From Salinilacustrithrix sp003476595 (GTDB lineage Bacteria; Actinomycetota; Acidimicrobiia; Acidimicrobiales; Salinilacustritrichaceae), in contig CAXAUZ010000017.1 in the NCBI GenBank assembly GCA_963972525.1, positions 13,956-77,955 of the forward strand: 64,000 bases of DNA, read 5' to 3'. The position numbers were made by a program, and so were the translations under genes. Shown one piece after another: positions 7,071-14,650 of the stretch; the first letter of the stretch is position 1, and each line of letters starts with the position of its first letter. Below the pieces are notes generated by a model. The model did no database searches and was not told where the DNA came from. It saw only the letters and a list, made by a program, of their open reading frames with translations.

Positions 7071-9173
7071 CTACGCGTCTAGGCCAGCGCTGGCTGTCTG
7101 TTTCGTTTCGTCAAACTCTCGTCTAGCCAATATTGGGCGATCCGAGTTCAAGGCCTTCCCACTTACGACGAAGTCGAGGAATCGGAGATTGGGTACGGCC
7201 CTCACATACTCGGGGCTCAGGACGTTGGCCAGATAGCCGAGACTAGTTTGATCCACGAGACCGAAGACGAAGTACGTGTTGCACTGAGAGAGCACGGTCT
7301 TGGAAACCAGAGCGGTTCGCTGGGAAAGGAGTAGTAACCCCACCCCGTACTTCCGCCCTTGCAGCGCGATCTGACCGATTCGACTGACCACCCACTGGGT
7401 GTCGTAGTCGAATCCTGCCCCGCCGGTCTCGGGAACCGTGGTGTGGGCCTCTTCAAGCACGATCAAGATGCGTCTGGTCCTGCGGTGCCGCCGAGCCCAC
7501 ATCATCACTTCTGTAAGGAACATCTCAGTGGTTCGAAGGCTTGCCTTGGTGTTCGTGACTTCGGCGAGCTCGAAGATGGCAAGTTGTTGCTCGTCGCTTG
7601 AGAGAAATGCGTCGACTCGCTTCTGGACAGCGCCGTGGATCTCCTCCAGGAAGGACTTCAGTACCTTCTTCTCCGCGCCCGCTCCGTACGAACCGGTCTC
7701 CGCATCGAAGAGCTTCTCGTCAAGGGACGCTCCCTCTTCCTCAGTCAGCCCCAGTTTCAGCGGGTGTCGGTCGGACAGGCGCTGGAGATATTCGCCCGTG
7801 AGATCGACACATAGAACCTTGGCCCCGTCATCGAGCGCCTTGCGGATCAGGTCGAGGGACAGCTCAGTCTTTCCGGTACCAGTGACACCAAGGATCGCCG
7901 AGTGGAATTCCATGAGGTCGTTCATGTTGACAGCGACCGGCAACTCAGTCCCCGGCACATTCCCGACCTTCAGGTCTCCGGCGCCGACGGCCTGTGCTCC
8001 GCCCGGTGTGGAAAGTGGTAGGAACACCGGCGAGTTCATCGGTGGCAGCCATGGGAACTTCGCGAACGTCTTCTCCGCAAAGGTTCCCAGTTGCAGCGCC
8101 GTAGCAATATGGGTGCCCCGTGGGTTGCGAACGAAGCTCTCCTCCGTGGTCTTCGCATCGAGCACCTGGTAGTAGACCGACGCTTCACCGATGCGGCAGA
8201 AGATGACCGTTCCCTCCTCAACTGTTCCGCCGCCAGTGAGTTCGACGTTGATCGAGGCGATGCTTGAGCCCTCGACCACGAATCCCACGAGTTCGCTCGG
8301 TTGACCGCCGGCTGCGTCACTCATGAGCGTCTGCAGCGTGTCGGGTCGACTGTGATGTCGCACCGAGCCCGGTTCGAAGGGACGCCGTATGTCGGCGCCG
8401 GTGGCGTCTCCGACACAGAGTCCTGTGCCCAATACGTCGACTTCTTGGGTTTGAACGTACAGGGGGAGAACGAACTGATGGCCCCGCCCCGCGACGTGCG
8501 CGACGTGCAACTCCTGACTGACCCAGGTCTCCCGGCGTGATAGCCGGACTCGAAGGAGGTTCGGGTCGTCGACTCGCTGAATCCAGCCGACTGAGGCGCC
8601 GCCATCCTCGCGAGAGCTACTGGCGACAAGTAGTCCAAGCCGGATCAGGAGTTCATGAGGCCGCACGACCATGAATCCAAGCCACAGCGCGATGAGCGCC
8701 AACTGCTCGGACGTCGATTCATAGAACGCGAAGATGCTGATGAGCGCCGGGCCAGCGAACAGAACTCCGCCTGTCGCAAGCTCTCCAGCAAGAAACATTG
8801 CACTGTCCTGCACTTGGTTCCGACCACGCTGGGGAGATGCGGAGCCGGCAGTCAGCGAGAGAATGACAATGATCACCCCATACGCAAGACAAGCGTTCCT
8901 CGCAACCTCGAGGGCATCTGGCGTGGCGGCTGGCAGGTCGATCGTCGCAACGATCAACACGGAACTGACCGCTGCGGCAAGGGCGTCTCTCGGCGGACGA
9001 AACCACGGGGCGGAGAGGAGACCGAGTGCCCAGGCGCCAACCGCAGAGATCAGCCAGACCGATTCTCCACCGACGATGTGCCAACCCCCGGTAATGGCGA
9101 CGTGAACGACGTAGAAGGTCGCACAGTTCAGGGCGAAGGCTAAGAACCGCCACTTCTGAGTCAGCTGAGCCAT
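7071..9173 (-). CDS. Membrane-anchored HerA/DUF87-family ATPase
   Basis: About 700 residues. The N-terminal ~220 residues hold roughly six hydrophobic segments (FALNCATFYVVHVAI, VWLISAVGAWALGLL, LACLAYGVIIVILSL-type stretches), then a HAS-barrel-like beta region, then a RecA-type core: Walker A GVTGTGKTELSLDL, a VLCVDLTGEY strand, Walker B ILIVLEEAHTTVPE and GLLLLSQRTALVSKTVLSQ, the signature of HerA-type DNA translocases. The ATG at 9173 is chosen because the frame, although open to 9392, crosses the divergent gene and loses protein character there. It is transcribed away from the repeat-protein gene with only 65 bp between the two starts. Membrane anchoring is unusual for HerA ATPases. Function is unknown; HerA-type enzymes are known in DNA end processing and in several phage-defence systems. 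Confidence 0.75.
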   Translation of the reverse strand: MAQLTQKWRFLAFALNCATFYVVHVAITGGWHIVGGESVWLISAVGAWALGLLSAPWFRPPRDALAAAVSSVLIVATIDLPAATPDALEVARNACLAYGVIIVILSLTAGSASPQRGRNQVQDSAMFLAGELATGGVLFAGPALISIFAFYESTSEQLALIALWLGFMVVRPHELLIRLGLLVASSSREDGGASVGWIQRVDDPNLLRVRLSRRETWVSQELHVAHVAGRGHQFVLPLYVQTQEVDVLGTGLCVGDATGADIRRPFEPGSVRHHSRPDTLQTLMSDAAGGQPSELVGFVVEGSSIASINVELTGGGTVEEGTVIFCRIGEASVYYQVLDAKTTEESFVRNPRGTHIATALQLGTFAEKTFAKFPWLPPMNSPVFLPLSTPGGAQAVGAGDLKVGNVPGTELPVAVNMNDLMEFHSAILGVTGTGKTELSLDLIRKALDDGAKVLCVDLTGEYLQRLSDRHPLKLGLTEEEGASLDEKLFDAETGSYGAGAEKKVLKSFLEEIHGAVQKRVDAFLSSDEQQLAIFELAEVTNTKASLRTTEMFLTEVMMWARRHRRTRRILIVLEEAHTTVPETGGAGFDYDTQWVVSRIGQIALQGRKYGVGLLLLSQRTALVSKTVLSQCNTYFVFGLVDQTSLGYLANVLSPEYVRAVPNLRFLDFVVSGKALNSDRPILARREFDETKQTASAGLDA

Positions 9174-9225
9174 CGCAGGAGAGAGTACCGATTGCTGCGC
9201 TGGCGTGATAGAACGTGCGTTCGAC

Positions 9226-9230
9226 GGAGG
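9226..9230 (+). promoter_or_regulatory. Shine-Dalgarno that fixes the start of the repeat-protein gene
   Basis: GGAGG, 8 nt before the ATG at 9239. It selects this start over an in-frame ATG at 9215, which would lie upstream of the site. Confidence 0.7.
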
Positions 9231-9238
9231 TGCACGAC

Positions 9239-9700
9239 ATGGAACACCCGACCATCCCTGGAATGAACGTCTGGCCCCGGAACCTGAGTACGTCTGTGGG
9301 CGGCGGGCTCTCCACGGCGCTCGGAGGGGGCATGTCGACTGCGCTTGGCGGAGGGATGTCGACCGCCCTGGGCGGGGGAATGTCGAGCGCACTTGGGGGC
9401 GGCATGTCGACCGCGCTCAACGGCGGTCTGTCGACCGCGCTGAACGGTGGCCTGTCGTCCGCTCTGGGTGGGGGTCTCTCCACGGCACTGGGTGGGGGTC
9501 TCTCCACGGCACTCGGCGGAGGTCTGTCGAGCGCACTTGGCGGGGGCATGTCGACGGCCGCAGGTGACGTCTACATGAGCAACATCCCTCCCTGGCCAAT
9601 CTTTCTGCGTGAGGTCGAGGCGCGCGGCCTTGCAGCGGAGGCATCGCTCATTCGTCAACACCTGCCGGAGTTCCTTTGGCCAGAGAATTTCCTCTCGTAG
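9239..9700 (+). CDS. Small protein of eleven GGG[ML]S[TS]AL repeats with a conserved-looking C-terminal tail
   Basis: 153 residues. Residues 21-108 are eleven uninterrupted octapeptides of the form G/N-G-G-M/L-S-T/S-A-L, only Ala replacing the final Leu in the last unit. A 20-residue leader (MEHPTIPGMNVWPRN) precedes and a 45-residue tail follows, starting DVYMSNIPPWPIFLREVEAR, which looks helical and folded. No signal peptide and no membrane segment. I recall uncharacterised bacterial proteins with GGGLSTGP-type repeats and a similar NIPPWP tail, so this is probably a member of an undescribed family; I cannot verify this here. Divergent from the membrane HerA-like ATPase, with a shared 65-bp intergenic region that suggests joint control. 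Confidence 0.7.
   Translation: MEHPTIPGMNVWPRNLSTSVGGGLSTALGGGMSTALGGGMSTALGGGMSSALGGGMSTALNGGLSTALNGGLSSALGGGLSTALGGGLSTALGGGLSSALGGGMSTAAGDVYMSNIPPWPIFLREVEARGLAAEASLIRQHLPEFLWPENFLS
9299..9562 (+). repeat. Eleven 24-bp coding tandem repeats
   Basis: Units of 24 bp encoding the octapeptides above. Units differ at synonymous and a few coding sites, with some neighbours nearly identical (the two units around 9470-9515), so the array has probably gained and lost units by recombination. The opposite strand is also open across it, a side effect of the repeat. Confidence 0.9.
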
Positions 9701-9853
9701 TCCACCGAAGGGCTGATCACTCGTGAGAAGAAGTGGAACGAGGTTGGAGGCCAGCTCCACCAATCTTTGGGTGCACTCGCCTACACGGTTACCTGCACGC
9801 GAGACACGATGGAGCAGCACTCCCTTCCCTACATATCGCCCGCTCCGATCGTC

Positions 9854-9861
9854 TGATTAGT
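9854..9861. repeat. Left 8-bp target-site duplication of the ISL3 element
   Basis: TGATTAGT directly abutting the left inverted repeat; identical to 14426-14433 at the other end. 8 bp is the duplication length known for the ISL3 family. Confidence 0.92.
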
Positions 9862-9885
9862 GGCGCTTCGGATCTGAGCGGGGTC
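9862..9885 (+). repeat. ISL3 left terminal inverted repeat
   Basis: Begins GGCGCTTCGGATCTGAGCGG; 21 of 24 positions match the complement of 14402-14425. Confidence 0.92.
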
Positions 9886-9980
9886 TGATGGCAGCGGTGG
9901 CGTAGAGGGGTCCACCGGGCGCGGCACAGGGGCTCCAAGAATCGGCGGTCTCCTACAACTGCCAACGCCCCGGAGCCCCT

Positions 9981-10963
9981 GTGGAGACCAACGCTACGCG
10001 CATGTGCGAGCTGCTTGTCGGCTTGCCTGATGTCAACGTCCTGGGCGTTGATGACCGCCCTGACGAGCCGATCGTCGTGCACATCGAAGCCCGGCGAGGA
10101 CCGGCGTGGTGCCGCTCCTGCGGGGTGCGCGCTCGGGTCAAGGACCGGCCCTGGGTGGAGCTGGTCGACTTGCCGTGCTTCGGGCGCCCGTCCCGGCTGG
10201 TGTGGCGCAAGCACCGCTGGTACTGCCCCGAACCGGCCTGCCCGGCGGGGTCGTGGACGATCGTCGACACTCGCATCGCGCCGCCAAGGATGGCGCTGAC
10301 GGATCGGGCCGGCCGCTGGGTCGTCAAGCAGGTCGGCGATCTCGGGCGCACGGTGAACGAGATCGCCGTCGAACTGGGCTGTGACTGGCGCACCGTCAAC
10401 GACGCCGTCCTCGCCTACGGCGAAGCGCTCCTCGAGGCCGACACCGAACGAGTCGGTGCTGTCGACGCGCTCGGCTTGGATGAGACGCTGTTCAACCGGA
10501 CCGGCGAGTGGCATGTCCAGCAGTGGTGCACCTCGGTCGTCGACGTCGGCGGACCCGGACGCACCGCGAAGCTGATCGACATCGTCGAAGGCCGCTCGGC
10601 GATCAAGACGCTCGAGTGGCTCGACGAGCAGCCCGAAGCCTGGAAGCAGACCATCCGTTGGGGGGTGCTCGACATGTCGGGCCCCTACCGCAAGGTCTTC
10701 AACGAAGGCCTGGGGCATGCCCGCCAGGTCGCCGATCCGTTCCACCTCACCAAGTTGGCCAACGACAAGCTGGACGAGTGCCGACGCCGGGTGCAGAACG
10801 AGACCCTCGGTCATCGGGGCCGCAAGGCCGATCCGCTCTACCGCGCACGGCGGCTCTTGACGAAGGCCCACGAACGGCTCGACGACCGCGGCGACGCCAA
10901 GCTGCGCGGGCTGCTCGAAGCTGGCGATCCCAAGGGCGAGGTCCGCACGGCGTGGCACGCGAA
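9981..10963 (+). pseudogene. ISL3-family transposase, N-terminal three quarters (disrupted)
   Basis: Starts at a GTG (METNATRMCELL). The zinc-finger region WCRSCGVRARV...YCPEPACPAG and two catalytic Asp contexts (VDALGLDETLF and WGVLDMSGPY) of the DDE nuclease are present; the Glu lies in the other fragment (14079-14403). The frame is broken after AAA at 10963 by the recombinase element. If 10964-14078 is removed, the reading frame rejoins exactly (WHA-KETVRSIYD), proving the two fragments were one gene. As it stands the sequence runs on into antisense of the recombinase genes and would give a fused non-functional product. Confidence 0.92.
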
Positions 10964-10979
10964 TTATCCGGCCCTCGGG
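10964..10979 (+). repeat. Left terminal inverted repeat of the Tn554-like element
   Basis: TTATCCGGCCCTCGGG; complement of 14057-14072 with one mismatch. It starts at the first base after the broken transposase frame. Confidence 0.75.
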
Positions 10980-10985
10980 GTCCCG

Positions 10986-12944
10986 TCAAGGAGAAGTGTC
11001 GGCGGGTCGGTCGTTGTTGATGCGCTGGAGGTGGCGTTCGAGGCTGGCGATCACTCGCTCGTGGCGGGATGTCTCGCTGGTCCAGCCTCGGTGCTGGGCG
11101 TCGTCGCGGAGGGCGTGGATGTCGGCGAGTTGCGCTTCGATCGCCGGTTCGAACTCGGGGGCGGTGACGTAGTTGGGGCAGGTCTCGCAGATGTTGGCGT
11201 AGGAGCAGGCTTCGGCGACGAGATCGCGGGAGCAGTAGCCGTGAGCGACTCGGGTCTTGAGCATCTCGGCGGCGAGCCATTCGACACGGTCGGGCACGGC
11301 TGGCTTGCCGGCGGGGGCGACAGGGATCCGGCGGGCGATCCGTCCGGCTGCTTGGTCGTACGCGGTCTTGAGGGCGGGCGACGCGAGGCGGGCGTAGCGG
11401 ATGGTCATCTCGGGGCTGCGATGACCGAGCAGGGTCATCAGCGCCTGGATCGACATGCCGGCGTTGGCGAGCTCGGTCGCCCAGGTGTGTCTCATCTGGT
11501 GAGCGGTGACCTTGAGGGGTTGACCGTCAGGGCCGAACAGGCCGGCGGTGGTGACGGCGTCGCGGAAGCCTCGCTGGACCCGGGTGGTTCCGAGCCGTCG
11601 GCCCTTGGCGACGAAGACGAAGTCGGCCAGGTGGCCGTCACGGGGGTGGGGCCGCGCCCGTTGCGACTGCCGTTGGCCGAGCCATTCGTCGAGGGCTTCC
11701 AGAGCGTGGTCGTCGACGGGAACGGAGCGTTCGTTGTGGAGCTTGCCGAGCGGCACCCGCAGCCAGGTTCCGTTGGATCCGTAGTCGACGAGGTGACCGA
11801 TCTCGAGGTCGAGGAGCTCGCCGATCCGGATGCCGGTGTGGCGCAGCACGGTGATCGCGACGCGGGCGAACACGTCGTCCAGGCCGGCGACAGCGTCCAT
11901 GAGTGCTTCGTCGATGTCGGGTGGCAGCGCTCGGGGCAACGTGTCGGGTTGGCGGGGGATGTCGGCGTCGAAGACCAGGCGCCGGCCGGGCGCGTCGGCC
12001 CATCCCCATGCCCAGATGTCGTCGAGGAACCCGCGGACGGCGATGGCGGCGTGGGCGTGCACGAACGGGCCCACGGTCTTGGTGTGGTCGTGGCTGCCTC
12101 GGCTCGCCCGGGTTGCGGTCCAGGCGAGGAACGCTTCGATGTGGCGCCGTTCAAGTCCGTCGACCGAGCTGATCTCGGGGTCGTGGTCGCAGACGAACTC
12201 CCCGAAGATGGCCAGGGCGCTGGTCAGCTTGTCCATCGTCTTGGGTCGCAGCACGGTGGCCCGGGCGTCGAGATACGCGGTCAAGGTCCGCCGGAACTCC
12301 GGTGCGCGCACGACCGAGACCCGGGCCTGGCGGGTCGCCGGGCCTCCTTCTCGGCGGTGTTGGGCGGGCAGGGTGACCATGCCGGTTTCGAACAGGAACC
12401 GTCGAAGTCGGAACAGGTCACGCCGTCGGCCTCGTCGCATCGGTTCGCTCAACCGGGGGGACGTGTCGATCGCAGCGGCCAGCTCGTCGAGATCCTCGAT
12501 GGTCAACGCCGATGGCGCTCGGCCGGCGAAGGCGACGGCCAGCTGCACCGCTCCTCGCACCGCCACTCGCGGCGACGTGGCGCCGAGACGGGTGGCGGCG
12601 TCCTCGAGACGGGCGATGTCGTTGGGGAACAGCACGTTGATCCAGCGGAACACGCTGTGCCCGAAGTTCTTGGCGAACAACAGCTCCACGTCGGCCCGGA
12701 CCGCGCCGGCCACGATCGCGTAGGCAACGAATGGCCAGGCCAGTTCGTCACGATGCAGCTCGACCAGCCGGGCGTCGACCGGTCGGGCCATCCACTCGTC
12801 AAGGTCCGGGTGCCGGGCAAGGAACGCCTGGGCTGCTGCCCGTCGCTGGAGCCGATAGGCCCGCTGGCCGCCGAGGTGCTCGTCGTGTTCGACGAAGACG
12901 TCGAGCAGGTGGGCTGGTGGTGAGGTGGCGGCGAGTGCGGTCAT
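10986..12944 (-). CDS. TnpB-type tyrosine recombinase (652 residues)
   Basis: Large site-specific recombinase for excision and integration of the element. C-terminal half carries the tyrosine-recombinase set: Arg in HTGIRIGELLDLEI, Lys near LGKLHNERSVPV, HQMRHTWATEL, and LLGHRSPEMTIRYARL with the nucleophile Tyr. The long N-terminal ~300 residues are the DNA-binding arm typical of TnpB rather than phage integrases. After the catalytic domain comes a ~90-residue tail with a Cys cluster (YCSRDLVAEACSYANICETC) that may bind metal. Start ATG at 12944 overlaps the stop of the upstream recombinase as ATGA; the frame is open further upstream but only as antisense-style sequence. The stop is 20 bp from the element end. 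Confidence 0.85.
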   Translation of the reverse strand: MTALAATSPPAHLLDVFVEHDEHLGGQRAYRLQRRAAAQAFLARHPDLDEWMARPVDARLVELHRDELAWPFVAYAIVAGAVRADVELLFAKNFGHSVFRWINVLFPNDIARLEDAATRLGATSPRVAVRGAVQLAVAFAGRAPSALTIEDLDELAAAIDTSPRLSEPMRRGRRRDLFRLRRFLFETGMVTLPAQHRREGGPATRQARVSVVRAPEFRRTLTAYLDARATVLRPKTMDKLTSALAIFGEFVCDHDPEISSVDGLERRHIEAFLAWTATRASRGSHDHTKTVGPFVHAHAAIAVRGFLDDIWAWGWADAPGRRLVFDADIPRQPDTLPRALPPDIDEALMDAVAGLDDVFARVAITVLRHTGIRIGELLDLEIGHLVDYGSNGTWLRVPLGKLHNERSVPVDDHALEALDEWLGQRQSQRARPHPRDGHLADFVFVAKGRRLGTTRVQRGFRDAVTTAGLFGPDGQPLKVTAHQMRHTWATELANAGMSIQALMTLLGHRSPEMTIRYARLASPALKTAYDQAAGRIARRIPVAPAGKPAVPDRVEWLAAEMLKTRVAHGYCSRDLVAEACSYANICETCPNYVTAPEFEPAIEAQLADIHALRDDAQHRGWTSETSRHERVIASLERHLQRINNDRPADTSP

Positions 12945-13987
12945 CGGCCTGTGACCGCCCGGGCGGCGGCGAACTCGGCGGCCAACGTGTCCGAGCTCAG
13001 GTGCACGTAGCGGGCGGTCGTCTCCGGTGACGAGTGACCCATCAACTCCCGCAGCACCAGCAAGTCCACGCCGGCTGAGGCCAGTTCGGTCCCATAGGTG
13101 TGACGCAGCCGATGCGGTCGAACCCGGGCGGCGCCTGACGATTCGCGATGGATCCGGAAGATCTTGCGCATCCCGGCTTCGGTCATCGCCTGGCCCCGGG
13201 TCGGTCCCCGCAGCACCACGAAGCACTCCGGCGCCGCGCACCTCGCTGGGCGTTCTGCGCGCAGATAGGCGGCGCACTCGGTGAAGAACACGTCATCGAC
13301 CGGCACGAAGCGTTCCTTGTTGCCCTTGCCCACAACCCGCAGTCGGCGCAGTCCCATGTCGACGTCGGCGAGGCGCAGAGAACGGACCTCGGCCGCTCGC
13401 AGACCCCCCAGCACCATGACCAACACGATCGCCCGATCCCGGTGCGTGTTCAGGTCGGCCAGGAACGCCGAGACATCAGCCGGATCGATGCTCTCGGGAA
13501 GCCGAGACGGTTCCCGGACCAGGCGCCCACCGCCACGCTGGCGGACAGCGACATGGCCGAGCATGCCGCGCTGTCCACGAAGACCCGACGAACGTCGTGC
13601 CGCCGGCACCGGGTTGTCGTCCCGGTCACCTCGCATCACCAGATACTCGAACAAGCCACGGACCGCCGCGATCCGCCGGTTCAGCGTGGCCGGCGACGGA
13701 CCCTGTCGCCGCAGAGCCGTCACCTTCCCAGTGGTCGCACGCCGAGACTGCTGCCAATCGAGATAGTCGAACAGATCACTCGGCTCGACCGCAGCCAACT
13801 CCAGCGACCGATCGGCGAGGAACCCGGCGAAGTTCGACACATCGAACGCATACGCCCGCACCGTCGCTGGCGAGAACCGCCGGACCACCAAGTGCTCGAG
13901 GAAGCCGTTCCCCGCCACCACCACCGCACCCTCGCCGACAAGCCGATGACGACCCTCGGCGCTTCGAACCACACGGACCTCGGCCAT
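12941..13987 (-). CDS. TnpA-type tyrosine recombinase (348 residues)
   Basis: First gene of the element. SAM-like N-terminal core-binding domain (residues ~25-130, FSPATVRAYAFDVSNFAGFL) then catalytic domain with Arg in LGGLRAAEVRSLRL, Lys in GKGNKERFVPV, PHRLRHTYGTEL and LMGHSSPETTARYVHL, so all R-K-HxxR-H-Y residues are present. GAGGAGG about 8 nt before the ATG at 13987 is a strong ribosome site. Coupled by 4-bp overlap to the larger recombinase, implying equal production and joint action, as in Tn554. Confidence 0.9.
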   Translation of the reverse strand: MAEVRVVRSAEGRHRLVGEGAVVVAGNGFLEHLVVRRFSPATVRAYAFDVSNFAGFLADRSLELAAVEPSDLFDYLDWQQSRRATTGKVTALRRQGPSPATLNRRIAAVRGLFEYLVMRGDRDDNPVPAARRSSGLRGQRGMLGHVAVRQRGGGRLVREPSRLPESIDPADVSAFLADLNTHRDRAIVLVMVLGGLRAAEVRSLRLADVDMGLRRLRVVGKGNKERFVPVDDVFFTECAAYLRAERPARCAAPECFVVLRGPTRGQAMTEAGMRKIFRIHRESSGAARVRPHRLRHTYGTELASAGVDLLVLRELMGHSSPETTARYVHLSSDTLAAEFAAARAVTGR

Positions 13988-14056
13988 CGGCGGCCTCCTC
14001 GACGCTGAGTCTCCACCCCGGACCCACCCCGCTCGCGGATGCCGGCACCAGCCCCA

Positions 14057-14072
14057 CCCGAGGGCCGGTTAA
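14057..14072 (-). repeat. Right terminal inverted repeat of the Tn554-like element
   Basis: Complement reads TTAACCGGCCCTCGGG, 15 of 16 matching 10964-10979; followed by the 6-bp CAGACA and then the resumed transposase frame. Confidence 0.75.
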
Positions 14073-14078
14073 CAGACA

Positions 14079-14403
14079 GGAGACTGTGAGGAGCATCTAC
14101 GACATCGCCGACCCGGTCGTTGCCCGCGAGTTCGTCGCCCAGCTCGGCCTTGATCTGCAAGACGAGTCCTGCCCCGAAGAGGTCCAGTCGCTCGGGCGTA
14201 CGTTGCGCCGCTGGCTCGACCAGATCACCAACTGGCATCACGCTGGGGTGAGCAACGGCCCGACCGAGGCGATCAACGGGCTCATCAAGCGGATCAAGCG
14301 CATCGGCTTCGGGTTCCGCAGCCTACGGAACTACCGGATCCGGGCGCTGCTCTACGCCGGCCGACCGAACTGGGACCTACTCGCCACCATCGAACCCCGA
14401 TGA
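14079..14403 (+). pseudogene. ISL3-family transposase, C-terminal quarter (disrupted)
   Basis: Encodes the catalytic Glu region NGPTEAINGLIKRIKRIGFGF, ending in LLYAGRPNWDLLATIEPR, standard for ISL3 transposases. It lacks its own start and joins in frame with 9981-10963 once the inserted element is removed. The TGA stop overlaps the right inverted repeat. A decayed second copy of the same region sits at 45250-45571. Confidence 0.92.
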
Positions 14404-14425
14404 CCCCGCCGAAATCCGAAGCGCC
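14402..14425 (-). repeat. ISL3 right terminal inverted repeat
   Basis: Complement begins GGCGCTTCGGATTTCGGCGG; pairs with 9862-9885 (21 of 24). Confidence 0.92.
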
Positions 14426-14433
14426 TGATTAGT
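14426..14433. repeat. Right 8-bp target-site duplication of the ISL3 element
   Basis: TGATTAGT, identical to 9854-9861. Confidence 0.92.
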
Positions 14434-14650
14434 AGTAGTCCAGGACGTCAGCTATCGGCGCGTATCTGTTCATCGAGGTGCCACATAGTTCCAGCCGCCT
14501 TCGTCGCAGCGACGCCGTCGCCGACCGCCGAGTAGGCGTCGGGTAGGCCGGCGGGCTCTGCGGCGGCTGGACCGTCCGGGAGGCGTTGCCGGCGGGCAGT
14601 TCTCGGGCGTTGTTGCCGGTGTGGGCCCGAGACTCGGCATTGGCTGGGTG

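Larger units (their letters stand above)
10964..14078 (-). mobile_element. Tn554-like element with two tyrosine recombinases, inserted in the ISL3 transposase
   Basis: Limits deduced from the restored transposase frame. The left end (10964-10979) and the right (14057-14072) are 16-bp inverted repeats matching at 15 positions; 6 bp (CAGACA, 14073-14078) lie between the right repeat and the target, and no target duplication is visible. Two overlapping recombinase genes of 348 and 652 residues match the size and order of TnpA and TnpB of Tn554; TnpC and any passenger gene are absent. Exact ends depend on my assumption that the ancestral target was GCGAA-GGAGA. Confidence 0.78.
9862..14425 (+). 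mobile_element. ISL3-family insertion sequence, interrupted by a Tn554-like element
   Basis: Bounded by 24-bp inverted repeats (21 of 24 matching) and a perfect 8-bp direct repeat. Without the 3115-bp insert at 10964-14078 the IS would be 1449 bp, with one 435-residue transposase, normal for the family. Because the transposase is split the IS is not autonomous now. The target duplication is still perfect, so the IS itself arrived fairly recently or under no erosion. Confidence 0.93.

Noticed and set aside
9161..9820. Leftward frame through the octapeptide repeats
   Set aside because: It is the complement of a coding minisatellite; the sense strand has a Shine-Dalgarno and a folded-looking tail.
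12945..13277. Upstream extension of the larger recombinase
   Set aside because: Overlaps the smaller recombinase; the ATG at 12944 in an ATGA overlap gives the expected N-terminus.
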